Assembly (NCBI GenBank): GCA_964533425.1
Contig: CAZHJG010000002.1
Span: 1-48,912 of the forward strand
Reading direction: 5' to 3'
Length of the DNA stretch: 48,912 nt
DNA from: CAZHJG01 sp964533425
GTDB taxonomy: Bacteria > Patescibacteriota > Saccharimonadia > Saccharimonadales > UBA4665
This document shows positions 24,251 to 32,571 of the stretch, piece by piece. The position numbers were made by a program, and so were the translations under genes. The notes beneath the pieces were generated by a model that searched no databases, was not told the origin of the DNA, and saw only the letters and a list, made by a program, of their open reading frames with translations. Every line of letters begins with the position of its first letter. The stretch's first letter is position 1.

Positions 24251-24815
24251 AACGGATCGAAAAAGTCTGCATCGGGCGCTGCTCTGGGAAGGTTTTGAGC
24301 TGGTTGATACGCAATTTGCGGGAGGCCAGTCTGCCAATAACAAGCTGCTGCTCGACTACGATAAAGTTAAGCAAAACAAGCGTTTATACTCGTGGGTGCT
24401 TGGAGGATTATGCAATGTTATCGAGCCGTACAAACCTGACTTTGTGGCCGGGATGCCCAATGGGGCAACCGGCTATGCAGAAGCGGTTGGCACAAGACTT
24501 GGGATCGAAGTAGTTCGACTTGCTAAAGTGGAAAAGACTAAGCAAATAGTCTTTGCCTCTGAAGAGGACCGAGAGACGGCTGAGCTTGGTGAGCACGGGG
24601 TAGCAGTGGAAGACGTTATGAATCGGCGAACGACGCTGAAAAAGGGCATTGACCTCTTGGGCGACAAAGTTTTTCTGGCAGTCGGTATCTTTGATCGCGG
24701 TATGCCTGGCGAGTGTCTTGACCTTGGCGTTCCCATCGAAAGCTTGGCTCAAGAACCAATTCCGGCCATGCTACCACGCCGGCACGAATTGAGGCGTTTC
24801 GCGAGAGACGCATGA
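24243..24815 (+). CDS. Phosphoribosyltransferase-like protein (PyrE-like)
   Basis: A 190-residue protein of the type I phosphoribosyltransferase fold. VAGMPNGATGYAEAVGTRLG is the core loop preceding the hood, and GVAVEDVMNRRTTLKKGID occupies the place of the PRPP motif (usually VEDVxTTGGS), with Asn-Arg-Arg instead of the Thr-Thr-Gly stretch. The closest relatives are probably orotate phosphoribosyltransferases, but the altered PRPP motif leaves activity open. GTG 24243 is chosen because GGAGG lies 6 nt before it; ATG 24210 in frame inside folD is the alternative. It overlaps folD by 8 nt and murI by 4 nt. Confidence 0.7.
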   Translation: MYKTDRKSLHRALLWEGFELVDTQFAGGQSANNKLLLDYDKVKQNKRLYSWVLGGLCNVIEPYKPDFVAGMPNGATGYAEAVGTRLGIEVVRLAKVEKTKQIVFASEEDRETAELGEHGVAVEDVMNRRTTLKKGIDLLGDKVFLAVGIFDRGMPGECLDLGVPIESLAQEPIPAMLPRRHELRRFARDA

Positions 24816-25459
24816 AAATTGGGGTCTTTGACTCGGGTGTTGGCGGTCTGTCAGTGGCCAACGCCATTAGAGTAGCCTTGCCGGAACACGAAGTTATCCT
24901 GAAGGAAGACACCGAGCACGTGCCCTACGGCATCCGTCAGCCTGAAGAAGTCCTGGGCCTTGTGCTGCCAATCTTCCAAGAGCTAGTTAATGAGGGCTGC
25001 CAGCTAATTGTTATTGCTTGTAACACCGTATCAACGACGCTGATCAAGACGCTGAGGGAGCATTTTGACGTCCCGCTGATTGGTCTGGAGCCCATGATTA
25101 AGCCTGCCGCGAAGCTTACAGGTAGTCACGTCATTGCCGTCTGCGCCACGCCGGCTACGCTGAGGAGTAGCCGGTATGAGTGGCTGAAAGCAAAATATGC
25201 CCAAGGCATTACGATCCTGGAACCGGACTGTAGCGACTGGGCATACATGATTGAACACGATCAAATTGATCGGCAAAAAATCGCGGAGCGGGTGAACGAC
25301 GTGCTGCAGCAGGGTGCTGATGTCATCGTGCTCGGCTGCACGCACTATCACTGGATTGAGCAGGAGATCACGGAGCTGGCTGTTGGGAAAGCCCATGTCT
25401 TGCAACCCGAGCAGGCGGTGATCAAGAAGCTGTGGCGAGAGCTTGCACGGCTTGCTTGA
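24812..25459 (+). CDS. murI: Glutamate racemase
   Basis: A 215-residue Asp/Glu racemase family protein. Visible: FDSGVGGLSV with Asp7-Ser8, VPYG, the first catalytic Cys70 in IACNT and the second Cys176 in LGCTHY. It makes D-glutamate for peptidoglycan. It is about 50 residues shorter than typical MurI; the missing part is mainly in the linker and C-terminal end. The ATGA overlap with the upstream gene indicates coupling. Its 3' end overlaps murD, which uses the product D-Glu, by 38 bp tail to tail. Confidence 0.88.
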   Translation: MKIGVFDSGVGGLSVANAIRVALPEHEVILKEDTEHVPYGIRQPEEVLGLVLPIFQELVNEGCQLIVIACNTVSTTLIKTLREHFDVPLIGLEPMIKPAAKLTGSHVIAVCATPATLRSSRYEWLKAKYAQGITILEPDCSDWAYMIEHDQIDRQKIAERVNDVLQQGADVIVLGCTHYHWIEQEITELAVGKAHVLQPEQAVIKKLWRELARLA

Positions 25460-26726
25460 ACTGTTCGCCTCGGTCTTTGTAGTCTTTGAACATATCGAAG
25501 CTGGCGCAAGCGGTGGAGAGCAAAACGACATCGCCACTCTGTGCCACCTGCCGAGCTTTGGCAACGATTTCGGTCATATTACTTCCGCCAGGCTCAAAAT
25601 TGGTAAATTCGGCTTGCTCCAAAGCTGTTTGAATCCGTCCGGCCTGCTCGCCAATCAGGAGTACGCGCCTGACGTTTGAGCCGGCCACCGCTTTTGCCAG
25701 TTCATCGTAATTAGCGCCTTTGTCGGAACCGCCCAGAATCATGACCTTTGGCGCTTCGAAAGCTTGCATGGCCACAACCGCTGTTTCGGGCGTGGTACCG
25801 AAGCTGTCATCGTAGTAGCGCACTCCGTCAACCTCGCCCACAAGCTGGAGCCGGTGCTCCAAGCCGCTGAAGCTGGTGAGCACCTGGCGCAGCGCTGTCA
25901 CATCCTGCGTGACCTGCCAGACTGCCGTCACAGCTGCGCAGACATTTTGCCAATTATGGGCGCCGAGCAGCTTGAGCTCGTCAACCCGGCAAATCTCTTG
26001 ACCGCTTATGCTAATAGCATCGTTGTCAATAATGGCTCCCGGCGGAGCAAAGTAGGGCAGTTTCTGACCGGCGCCGTGACTGGCGATCAGCCGGGATAGT
26101 TCGTTTTCGGCAAAGTAAATTGCTACGTCTTCGGCCGTTTGGCGGGCGAAAAGGTTCGATTTAGCCGTCGTGTAATCGTTGATGTCCGGGTGCCAGTTGA
26201 GGTGCTCGGGCACCACCATGAGGCAGACGCCAATTGGGGGCGAATAGTCTATATCGCTGAGCTGAAAACTGGACAGTTCTAACACGACCCAAGAATCGGG
26301 CTGTAATTCCGTTAAAAAACTCAATGGCGGAATGCCGATATTGCCGCCCAAACGAACATGCTGGCCGGCTGCTTCCAGCATTTTGGCGACTAAGGTCGAA
26401 GTGGTGCCCTTGCCCTTAGTGCCGGTAACACCGATTATTTGTTTGGTCGGACAAACCCGAAAAAATTCATTAATATGGGTGGTAATTTTGGCTTCCAGGC
26501 CAGGATTTTTCTCTAGAATTATTGCCGCCCTCAGACCTGCGGTCCGCACAACTAAGTCGAAGCGGTCGAGGTTATCAATGTACTGTTCGCCGAGCACAGC
26601 TTGCGCACTAGGCGGTATCTCCAGCGCAGTATTTTGATCGCAAATGGTCAGCTCATGACCCTGTGCTGCAAAGTAGTCATAGGATGCCCGGCCGTCAACG
26701 TCGTAACCAACAATGGCGATTTTCAT
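25422..26726 (-). CDS. murD: UDP-N-acetylmuramoylalanine--D-glutamate ligase
   Basis: A 434-residue Mur ligase with MurD layout: N-terminal Rossmann-like UDP-binding domain (KIAIVGYDVDGRASYDYF at the start), central ATPase with P-loop GVTGTKGKGTT (about 110-120), then HLNWH, and a C-terminal domain with YYDDSFGTTPETA and GGSDKG. It adds D-Glu to UDP-MurNAc-L-Ala. The P-loop reads GTKGKG instead of the usual GTNGKT, a form more like folylpolyglutamate synthases. TATACT lies 6 nt before ATG 26726, so the mRNA is probably leaderless. It is convergent with murI. Confidence 0.92.
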   Translation of the reverse strand: MKIAIVGYDVDGRASYDYFAAQGHELTICDQNTALEIPPSAQAVLGEQYIDNLDRFDLVVRTAGLRAAIILEKNPGLEAKITTHINEFFRVCPTKQIIGVTGTKGKGTTSTLVAKMLEAAGQHVRLGGNIGIPPLSFLTELQPDSWVVLELSSFQLSDIDYSPPIGVCLMVVPEHLNWHPDINDYTTAKSNLFARQTAEDVAIYFAENELSRLIASHGAGQKLPYFAPPGAIIDNDAISISGQEICRVDELKLLGAHNWQNVCAAVTAVWQVTQDVTALRQVLTSFSGLEHRLQLVGEVDGVRYYDDSFGTTPETAVVAMQAFEAPKVMILGGSDKGANYDELAKAVAGSNVRRVLLIGEQAGRIQTALEQAEFTNFEPGGSNMTEIVAKARQVAQSGDVVLLSTACASFDMFKDYKDRGEQFKQAVQALATAS

Positions 26727-26732
26727 ATTAAT

Positions 26733-26760
26733 AGTATACTGGCAGCCGCCATTGTCTCAA
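26733..26760 (-). promoter_or_regulatory. Leaderless promoter of murD
   Basis: On the minus strand TTGAGA (26760-26755), 16 nt, TATACT (26738-26733), then 6 nt to the murD ATG. Confidence 0.65.
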
Positions 26761-26787
26761 TCACATTGTCACTCGTCGTCCTCCCAT

Positions 26788-26885
26788 TGTCATCCCAAAC
26801 TTGATTTGGGATCCAATCTATTAAGGAGTGGCCTTTAGAGGCCACAGCTTTATTAGGTTTGGATTCCAGCTTGCGCTGGAATGAC
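26788..26885 (-). repeat. Shortened copy C of the palindromic repeat
   Basis: About 98 bp in the same orientation as copy B (29555-29760) and related to its left half: it begins with GTCATCCCAAA, lacks a roughly 30-bp internal piece, keeps TTTGGGATCCAATCTATTAA, the GTGGCCT/AGGCCAC hairpin with a changed loop, and ends in the hairpin TTCCAGC-TTGC-GCTGGAA plus TGAC. It lies in the murD / response-regulator gap. Confidence 0.85.
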
Positions 26886-26957
26886 GCTAGAAAATGGAAA
26901 TCTGAGGGAGAATAAACGGAATCCCAAAACGAATTCAGGATGATGTGTGAGTGGATC

Positions 26958-27323
26958 TTAGCCCAAGGTTTTCTTAACGACTTCGGCCACCTGGCGCGGT
27001 GTCATATCGGCCTTCAAAATAACAGCGCTAACACCAAGCGATTTAACTTCGTCGGGAATTTCCTGCTCGCCCATATTCGTCAGGATGATAACCTTGATGT
27101 TCTTGCCCCAAGCCTGTTTGCGCAGCTCGGTCAGCATTTGATCACCGGTCATTTCTGGCATCATGAGATCGAGCAGGATGATGTCCGGCTTCATGTTCTC
27201 GCACAGCTCCAGCCCGAGTTTGCCATTTTCGGCCGTTTGGACCTCATAATTTTCGGCCTCGAACTTGAAACGATACATCTGGCTGATGGTCTGGTCGTCT
27301 TCTATGATGGCGATTTTGGGCAT
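26958..27323 (-). CDS. Single-domain response regulator
   Basis: A 121-residue receiver domain with no output domain. Asp9-Asp10 form the acidic pocket, Asp52 in ILLDLMMPEMTG is the phosphorylation site, Thr82 in ILTNMG and Lys104 in VILKAD complete the active site. The frame is open upstream, but ATG 27323 has AAGGAG 5 nt before it. It lies about 3.6 kb from the histidine kinase at 30976 on the opposite strand, so it could be its partner; that pairing is inference. CheY-like single-domain regulators act by protein-protein contact. Confidence 0.9.
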   Translation of the reverse strand: MPKIAIIEDDQTISQMYRFKFEAENYEVQTAENGKLGLELCENMKPDIILLDLMMPEMTGDQMLTELRKQAWGKNIKVIILTNMGEQEIPDEVKSLGVSAVILKADMTPRQVAEVVKKTLG

Positions 27324-27383
27324 AGGGCTCCTTGGTGATCTGCTATAGTTGAGAACAAGTCTTATTATAACGAACAGATCATA

Positions 27384-28271
27384 ATGCATAATACCCTTTT
27401 TATTGCCATTACTGCTGGGCTCGGTGGCATGCTCGGCTGGGGCTTTGCAGACTTTTTTGCTAAATTGACCATTGACCGTATTGGCGATTTGAAAACTTTG
27501 ATCTGGGGACACAGCTTTGGCGCGCTATTTTTCATCATAACGGCGCTTGCGGGACTGGCTACTCATCATTCAGTACCTCTGCCCGCACATCTCTCTGCTT
27601 GGCTCGGCCTGGCTTTCTTTGGCGTTTTACAGATGATTGTTTACTGGCTGGTATATAAAGGCTTTGGCAAAGGACAGCTGGCAGTATTGAATCCGGTGTT
27701 TGCCTCGTTCCCAGGCATCGTCGCCATCGTGTCGATTCTGTTTCTTGGTGAGGCCCTACATCCGGCGCTGGGCCTTGGCTTACTGGCGATGTTTGCCGGC
27801 ATCATGCTATTGAACCTTGATCTACAGGGGTTACGCTCGCGACGGCTTAAGGTCGCACCTGGCCTAAAAGAAGTAGCTCTGGCGGCCTTATTGGCGGCCT
27901 TCTGGACGCTTGGCTGGAACAAGCTGGTGAAGGGCCAAAACCCGCTCAGCTATGCATTGGTGATGTACGTTTTTATGAGTTTGAGCGCTGTTCTGGCAGG
28001 TTTAGTGACTAAGGTACAGTTTGGCGGAGTGGAGAAGAGTTTATGGAAGTTTCTGGCGCTAATCGGTGCTGGAGAGACAATTGCCTACCTAGCCATCACT
28101 TGGGGTTATAGCGCGACAACCAAGACGAGCATAGTGGCGATGATTAGTGGCTCCTTTTCGCTGCCGACGATTTTGCTGGCTCATACTTTTCTTAAAGAAA
28201 GACTCAGCCGATTGCAGATTGCTGGTGTAATCGCTACGATTACTGGTATTGTGATCATTTCTCTGGCGTAA
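27384..28271 (+). CDS. EamA-family (DMT) transporter
   Basis: A 295-residue membrane protein with about ten helices in two EamA repeats (about 5-137 and 159-295). Typical segments are GGMLGWGFADFFAKL at the start and RLSRLQIAGVIATITGIVII at the end. Such proteins export amino acids or other metabolites; the substrate is not apparent. It is divergent from the response regulator (61 nt apart) and precedes the decarboxylase-fold gene, which has its own promoter. Confidence 0.87.
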   Translation: MHNTLFIAITAGLGGMLGWGFADFFAKLTIDRIGDLKTLIWGHSFGALFFIITALAGLATHHSVPLPAHLSAWLGLAFFGVLQMIVYWLVYKGFGKGQLAVLNPVFASFPGIVAIVSILFLGEALHPALGLGLLAMFAGIMLLNLDLQGLRSRRLKVAPGLKEVALAALLAAFWTLGWNKLVKGQNPLSYALVMYVFMSLSAVLAGLVTKVQFGGVEKSLWKFLALIGAGETIAYLAITWGYSATTKTSIVAMISGSFSLPTILLAHTFLKERLSRLQIAGVIATITGIVIISLA

Positions 28272-28308
28272 ATTCAAAAGCAAACATTAAATTTTTATTA
28301 AATCAATT

Positions 28309-28337
28309 TTGGTGTTTTAGCAGGGGTTTGCTAAGAT
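28309..28337 (+). promoter_or_regulatory. Promoter of the decarboxylase-fold gene
   Basis: TTGGTG (28309-28314), 17-nt spacer ending TGC, TAAGAT (28332-28337). Confidence 0.5.
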
Positions 28338-28361
28338 AAATTACGTCACCCCAAAACAAAT

Positions 28362-29507
28362 ATGCCAGAACTCACCGCCATCGAAGAAGACATCCTCAAA
28401 AAGGCTCAATTTTTAGGTTACAAGACGCCTTTCTTCTTTACGATGCGCAGCATTCTCAAGAAGAATTATCAGCTATTTACGCATCTCTTTGACGACGCAG
28501 AGGTTTATTATGCATTAAAAGCCAATTCTGACCCCAAAATCCTCACCTATCTGAACGAGCTGGGCTGCGGGTTTGAAGCGGCTTCGGCCTACGAGATTGA
28601 ATTACTTCTGAACGCTGGCGTTGATCCAAGCCGAATTATTTACGGGACGTCTATCAAGCCGGCGGAGCACATCAAGCTGTCGCATAAGGTGGGTGTTGAT
28701 CGTTTTGCCGCCGACTCCAAAGAAGAGATTGAAAAAATTGCTAAGTATGCGCCGGGGGCTAAGGTTTTTGTGCGTACTATCGTTGACGACGCGGGCAGTG
28801 TGTTCATGATGTCCGAGCGCTTTGGCGCACCGGCCGAAACGGTCAAAGAACTGATTCTATATGCCAAGAAACTGAAACTGAAGACCTATGGCATTAGCTT
28901 CTACGTCGGTTCGCAGGCCGCTAACGCCGATATGTGGGCTCGCGGCGTGGCCAGAGTTAAGCCGATCATCGAGTCACTTTACAAAGAAGGCGTGACGCTT
29001 GAGATCCTGAACATCGGTGGCGGTTTTCCGGTACATTACGACAATCACAAGGACGCGCCGGAACTCAGAGAGATTGTTATCAATATCCATAACGCCTTGC
29101 ATGAGTTGCCATACATTCCAAAAGTGATTATGGAGCCAGGCCGTGGTCTGGTGGCCTCATCGACGGTATTGGTAACTGAGATCATTGCGCGTAATGATCG
29201 TGGAGACAAACCATGGCTGTGTCTCGATGCCGGCATTTATAACGCATTGTATGAGGCTATGATTCATCAGGGCGCAACCCGCTTCCCCGTCTACCCGCTT
29301 AATCCACCAACCGAGCCGGCCGAAACGCTATTTTATACCCTAGCCGGGCCGTCAGGTGACAGTTTGGACATCATCGCCCGTGATGTTGAATTACCATCTT
29401 ATCTTGATGTTGGCGACAAGCTACTGTTTGAACATGCCGGTGCTTACACCATTGTTATGGCCAGCCGCTTTAATGGTTTCCCGGCCCCACCGCTTTATAT
29501 TAAGTAG
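28362..29507 (+). CDS. Fold-III PLP enzyme, ornithine/DAP-decarboxylase-like, altered active site
   Basis: A 381-residue protein of the ornithine/diaminopimelate decarboxylase family: PLP-binding Lys53 in YYALKAN, GCGFEAAS, the glycine loop NIGGGFP (217-223), EPGRGL (258-263), and the C-terminal barrel. Two residues nearly invariant in ornithine decarboxylase are changed: HVGS is YVGS here (Tyr181), and the catalytic Cys of GPxCDxxD is Gly332 in GPSGDSLD. A decarboxylase with different specificity, or a related lyase/racemase, is possible. Cytosolic. Product might be a polyamine or lysine; I would not assign a substrate. Confidence 0.82.
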   Translation: MPELTAIEEDILKKAQFLGYKTPFFFTMRSILKKNYQLFTHLFDDAEVYYALKANSDPKILTYLNELGCGFEAASAYEIELLLNAGVDPSRIIYGTSIKPAEHIKLSHKVGVDRFAADSKEEIEKIAKYAPGAKVFVRTIVDDAGSVFMMSERFGAPAETVKELILYAKKLKLKTYGISFYVGSQAANADMWARGVARVKPIIESLYKEGVTLEILNIGGGFPVHYDNHKDAPELREIVINIHNALHELPYIPKVIMEPGRGLVASSTVLVTEIIARNDRGDKPWLCLDAGIYNALYEAMIHQGATRFPVYPLNPPTEPAETLFYTLAGPSGDSLDIIARDVELPSYLDVGDKLLFEHAGAYTIVMASRFNGFPAPPLYIK

Positions 29508-29554
29508 TTTGTGAACTCGTTTGCGATTTTGATGCCGATAGATAAGCTATCGTC

Positions 29555-29760
29555 TCCTGTGTCATCCCAAATTATGTCCTCGACTTGATCGGGGATTAGT
29601 TTGGGATCCAATCTATTAATAAGTGGCCTTATTAGGCCACAGCTTTATTGGTTTGGATTCCAGCCTGCGCTGGAATGACAAGAGGCATAAATTCCAGCTG
29701 GAGTTTACCCCAGTACTGAATCAAGTTCAGTACAGGCTCCGGCTGGGGCTGGGATGACCC
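29555..29760 (-). repeat. 206-bp palindrome-rich repeat, copy B (inverted)
   Basis: Reverse complement of copy A at 17564-17769; the only difference seen is one base (ACATAATT versus ACATGATT). It fills most of the 333-nt gap between the decarboxylase-fold gene and the sensor operon. Confidence 0.92.
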
Positions 29761-29784
29761 GAGTTAACGCTGCACTAACTACTC

Positions 29785-29813
29785 TTGACAAATACCCGTA
29801 AAAGGCTTACGGT
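29785..29813 (+). promoter_or_regulatory. Promoter of the sensor-kinase operon
   Basis: TTGACA (29785-29790), 17 nt, TACGGT (29808-29813). It lies 25 nt after repeat copy B. Confidence 0.6.
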
Positions 29814-29840
29814 TAAGAGTAGTTAAAGACTGGAACAAAA

Positions 29841-30674
29841 ATGCAAAAAATTAACGTCTTTCAGAAACTGGTGGTAGCTTACTTTTTGGCCACAGTCGTG
29901 CTGTGGGCCTGGTTGTTCATCACGCACCATAAGAGTGGCAACGCCAATTACTGGTACTCCTTCTTGTTCGGACTGACGCCGCTTTTCGGCGGTCTTTATG
30001 GCATGTTCACAGCGCAGATCTGGGGCGGGCTGAAGAGTGCGCTGGGCAGGGCGGTATTTTTCTTCTCGCTCGGCTTGTTTTTGTGGGGCTTTGGCGAGAG
30101 CATCTGGTCGTACTATAACTTCTTTAGGCATGTGGCGGCGCCGTATCCTTCGTTGGCCGACATCGGCTTTGCGCCGAGTATCTTCTTCTGGGTGTTGGGT
30201 ATGGCCTTTATGGCCCGGGCTACCGGTGCAATTTTTGTTTTGCGCAAATCACACTGGGCCAAAGCGCTGGCGCTGGCCGTACCCCTCATCCTACTCATTC
30301 CTTCTTACTACGTACAGGTAAAATTGGCGCGCGGCGGTACCTTGATACCAGAACACGAAACGACACTTAAAACCGTGCTGGACATTGCCTATCCGTTTGG
30401 CGATTTCCTAGCGCTGACATTTGCGGTGGTAGTCTTTGCGCTGTCGCATCGCTATCTGGGTGGCTTGTACCGCCGAGCGGTGCTGTGTTTACTGGCCGGT
30501 TTGGCGATCATGTACTGTGCCGACTCAGTTTTTTCCTATACCACGACAAAGAATACGTACTACAACGCTGACTGGGGAGACTTACTACTCGCCCTCGGCC
30601 TGTTTCTGATGACTTTCGGCATCCTGGCCTACGCAACCAAACCGGCACTTCAGCCACTTGAGAAGGTGGAATGA
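29841..30674 (+). CDS. Multi-pass membrane sensor protein
   Basis: A 277-residue protein with seven or eight hydrophobic helices covering nearly its whole length (about 8-27, 40-58, 70-90, 109-128, 139-155, 179-198, 205-223, 233-252). GFGESIWSYYN followed by PYPSLADIGF resembles the membrane part fused to histidine kinases in some archaea and CPR bacteria. Here it is a separate protein, with no cytoplasmic signalling domain of its own. The next gene starts 1 nt after its stop, so both are translated together. The signal sensed is unknown. Confidence 0.75.
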   Translation: MQKINVFQKLVVAYFLATVVLWAWLFITHHKSGNANYWYSFLFGLTPLFGGLYGMFTAQIWGGLKSALGRAVFFFSLGLFLWGFGESIWSYYNFFRHVAAPYPSLADIGFAPSIFFWVLGMAFMARATGAIFVLRKSHWAKALALAVPLILLIPSYYVQVKLARGGTLIPEHETTLKTVLDIAYPFGDFLALTFAVVVFALSHRYLGGLYRRAVLCLLAGLAIMYCADSVFSYTTTKNTYYNADWGDLLLALGLFLMTFGILAYATKPALQPLEKVE

Positions 30675-30675
30675 C

Positions 30676-30954
30676 ATGGATGTATATGCCCAGATAGTCG
30701 TGAAAATTATCAAGGCCCAAGAGGCAATCATTGGTCCAGTGGCAGTTGAGCAGGCCCAGCGAGTGCCGCATCTGAAAATTGACTGGCCGAGTACTCAGGT
30801 AAGTATCGACGGCGACGAAGCCGCCGCGGTTAATGCTTTGGTTAAGGTGTACCAGGAGTTGTTTGGGCAGATTTCGAAAGAGGTTTCCAAAGAGGCCGCC
30901 ACTCCGTTACTCGGGCAACTTCCGGCTGATCACCTGCCCGAGGCCCTCAAATAA
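30676..30954 (+). CDS. 92-residue connector protein of the sensor operon
   Basis: A small soluble protein starting MDVYAQIVVKIIKAQEAIIG, with a middle strand LKIDWPSTQVSIDG and a C-terminal amphipathic helix (AAVNALVKVYQELFGQISKE). In multidomain proteins a similar piece links membrane sensors to kinases, but I do not recognise a named family. AAGGTGG lies 7 nt before ATG 30676; the gene sits between the membrane sensor and the kinase gene (21 nt gap), so it probably joins them physically. Confidence 0.6.
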   Translation: MDVYAQIVVKIIKAQEAIIGPVAVEQAQRVPHLKIDWPSTQVSIDGDEAAAVNALVKVYQELFGQISKEVSKEAATPLLGQLPADHLPEALK

Positions 30955-30975
30955 TGAGCCGAAAGGTGGGTTAGT

Positions 30976-32430
30976 ATGCCTGAAGGTGTCAAAGAGGCCG
31001 AAGAAACGCTGGCTGCCAAGACCGCTAAATTACCCTTTCAGAAGCGTCGCCAGCTGGAACGTGACCTGGAGCACATCACCCAGGAAATGTACCGGCGCAA
31101 TCGTGAGCTGGCCGAGACTAACAAGACGCTGTCGCTGCTCAGAACAATCGATGCGATGGTGCTGGAATCGCATGCCTCGCTGAAGATGGTCTGCGAACAC
31201 ATCACCGAGGCTATTACCCAAGTTACTGATTATGCCTTTGTTGGTTTGTTGACGCGTTCTTCGGGTGGCCATGATAAATTGACGCTCAATGGCTGGAGCG
31301 GCAATTCCTGGCTGGGGAAGCCTGAAGCCTCCCTGGGGTTCAGCCGCCCGATTCACATTGAGCTGGAGCATCCCTGGTTCTCCGGGTTATTGGACACCAA
31401 GATAATTTCGCTGGAAGGTCTGTCTGAAGAAATGTTGGCTGATTTTCTGCGATGTCCGATAAGTGACATTAAGCGTATCAGACGCCAGGTGCCGTTGAAG
31501 TCACTGTACGTGATGAAGCTGCTGGCTCGCCGCCGCTTGGTGGGGATATTGGTGGTCGGATTTTTGAATCCGGCGGATCAGCTCAGCGCGTCCGACACCC
31601 AGCTCATGGATCGTTTATGCGATAGCATTGGAGTAGCGCTGGACAACAAATTGCTGTTTGAGGAAAATCAGTCTGTGCTGCGTCAGCTTCGGGAGTCCAA
31701 CGCCAAGTTGCGTGAGCTCGATGAAGCCAAGGATGACTTCATCAGCATGGCTTCGCACCAGTTGCGCACACCGTTGACCAGCGTAAAAGGCTACCTGAGC
31801 ATGATTCTGGAGGGTGATGTTGGTAAGATTACGCCCACGCAGCGGACCATGCTCAACCAGGCGTTTTTCAGTTCGCAGCGCATGGTGTATCTGATTGCCG
31901 ATCTCCTGAACGTGTCGCGTATCAAAACCGGAAAGTTCTTAATTGAACCATCGCCGGTTGATCTGTCGGCCGTGGTGGAAGAGGAAATCGGTCAACTACA
32001 GGAGATCGCCAAAACCCACTCTCTGAAATTAAAATACAAAAAACCAGCGAAATTCCCGGAGCTGATGCTCGACGAAACCAAAACGCTCCAAGTCATCATG
32101 AATTTTATCGACAACGCCATTTACTACACGCCGGGCGGCGGAACAATTACCGTTTCGTTGGAAGATAAGCCTTCGGTGGTTGAACTGCGAGTTACCGATG
32201 ACGGCATTGGTGTGCCGCGGAGCGAACAGGCGCATTTATTTACCAAGTTTTACCGCGCCGGTAATGCACGCAAAGCCCGCCCATACGGCACGGGACTCGG
32301 TCTGTTCATGGCAAAAAAGGTGATGGTAGCTCAAGGCGGCTCGCTTATTTTTGAAAGTAAAGAGAATAAGGGCAGCACCTTCGGCTTCGTCCTGAGCAAA
32401 ACCAAGTTGGCGGTTAAGCCTGCTGCGTAA
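30976..32430 (+). CDS. Cytosolic GAF-domain histidine kinase
   Basis: A 484-residue kinase without membrane helices. In order: coiled helix (about 20-60), GAF-like domain (about 60-230), a second helix, HisKA with His261 in MASHQLRTPL, and HATPase_c with Asn380 in NFIDNAIYY, the G1 box TDDGIGVP and the G2 box GTGLGLFMAKK. It autophosphorylates and passes phosphate to a receiver, perhaps the orphan regulator at 26958. AAAGGTGGG lies 6 nt before ATG 30976. With no transmembrane part, it must depend on the two upstream proteins for membrane input or sense a cytosolic signal through GAF. Confidence 0.9.
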   Translation: MPEGVKEAEETLAAKTAKLPFQKRRQLERDLEHITQEMYRRNRELAETNKTLSLLRTIDAMVLESHASLKMVCEHITEAITQVTDYAFVGLLTRSSGGHDKLTLNGWSGNSWLGKPEASLGFSRPIHIELEHPWFSGLLDTKIISLEGLSEEMLADFLRCPISDIKRIRRQVPLKSLYVMKLLARRRLVGILVVGFLNPADQLSASDTQLMDRLCDSIGVALDNKLLFEENQSVLRQLRESNAKLRELDEAKDDFISMASHQLRTPLTSVKGYLSMILEGDVGKITPTQRTMLNQAFFSSQRMVYLIADLLNVSRIKTGKFLIEPSPVDLSAVVEEEIGQLQEIAKTHSLKLKYKKPAKFPELMLDETKTLQVIMNFIDNAIYYTPGGGTITVSLEDKPSVVELRVTDDGIGVPRSEQAHLFTKFYRAGNARKARPYGTGLGLFMAKKVMVAQGGSLIFESKENKGSTFGFVLSKTKLAVKPAA

Positions 32431-32571
32431 GAAATTTCGCTGACGTCAAACGCTATATTGCGCCACTCTTAATAGTGAAAAGCAAAAACTCCCGACTGTG
32501 TGGTTATGACCCCTGTTACGACCGTGCGGTTCACTATACCAATTACTAACTATTCAGAGAGGCAGGTGGAG

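Noticed and set aside
32500..32571. Upstream start for the LVNTGPGS protein
   Set aside because: It adds 24 residues before a clear signal peptide; ATG 32572 fits better.
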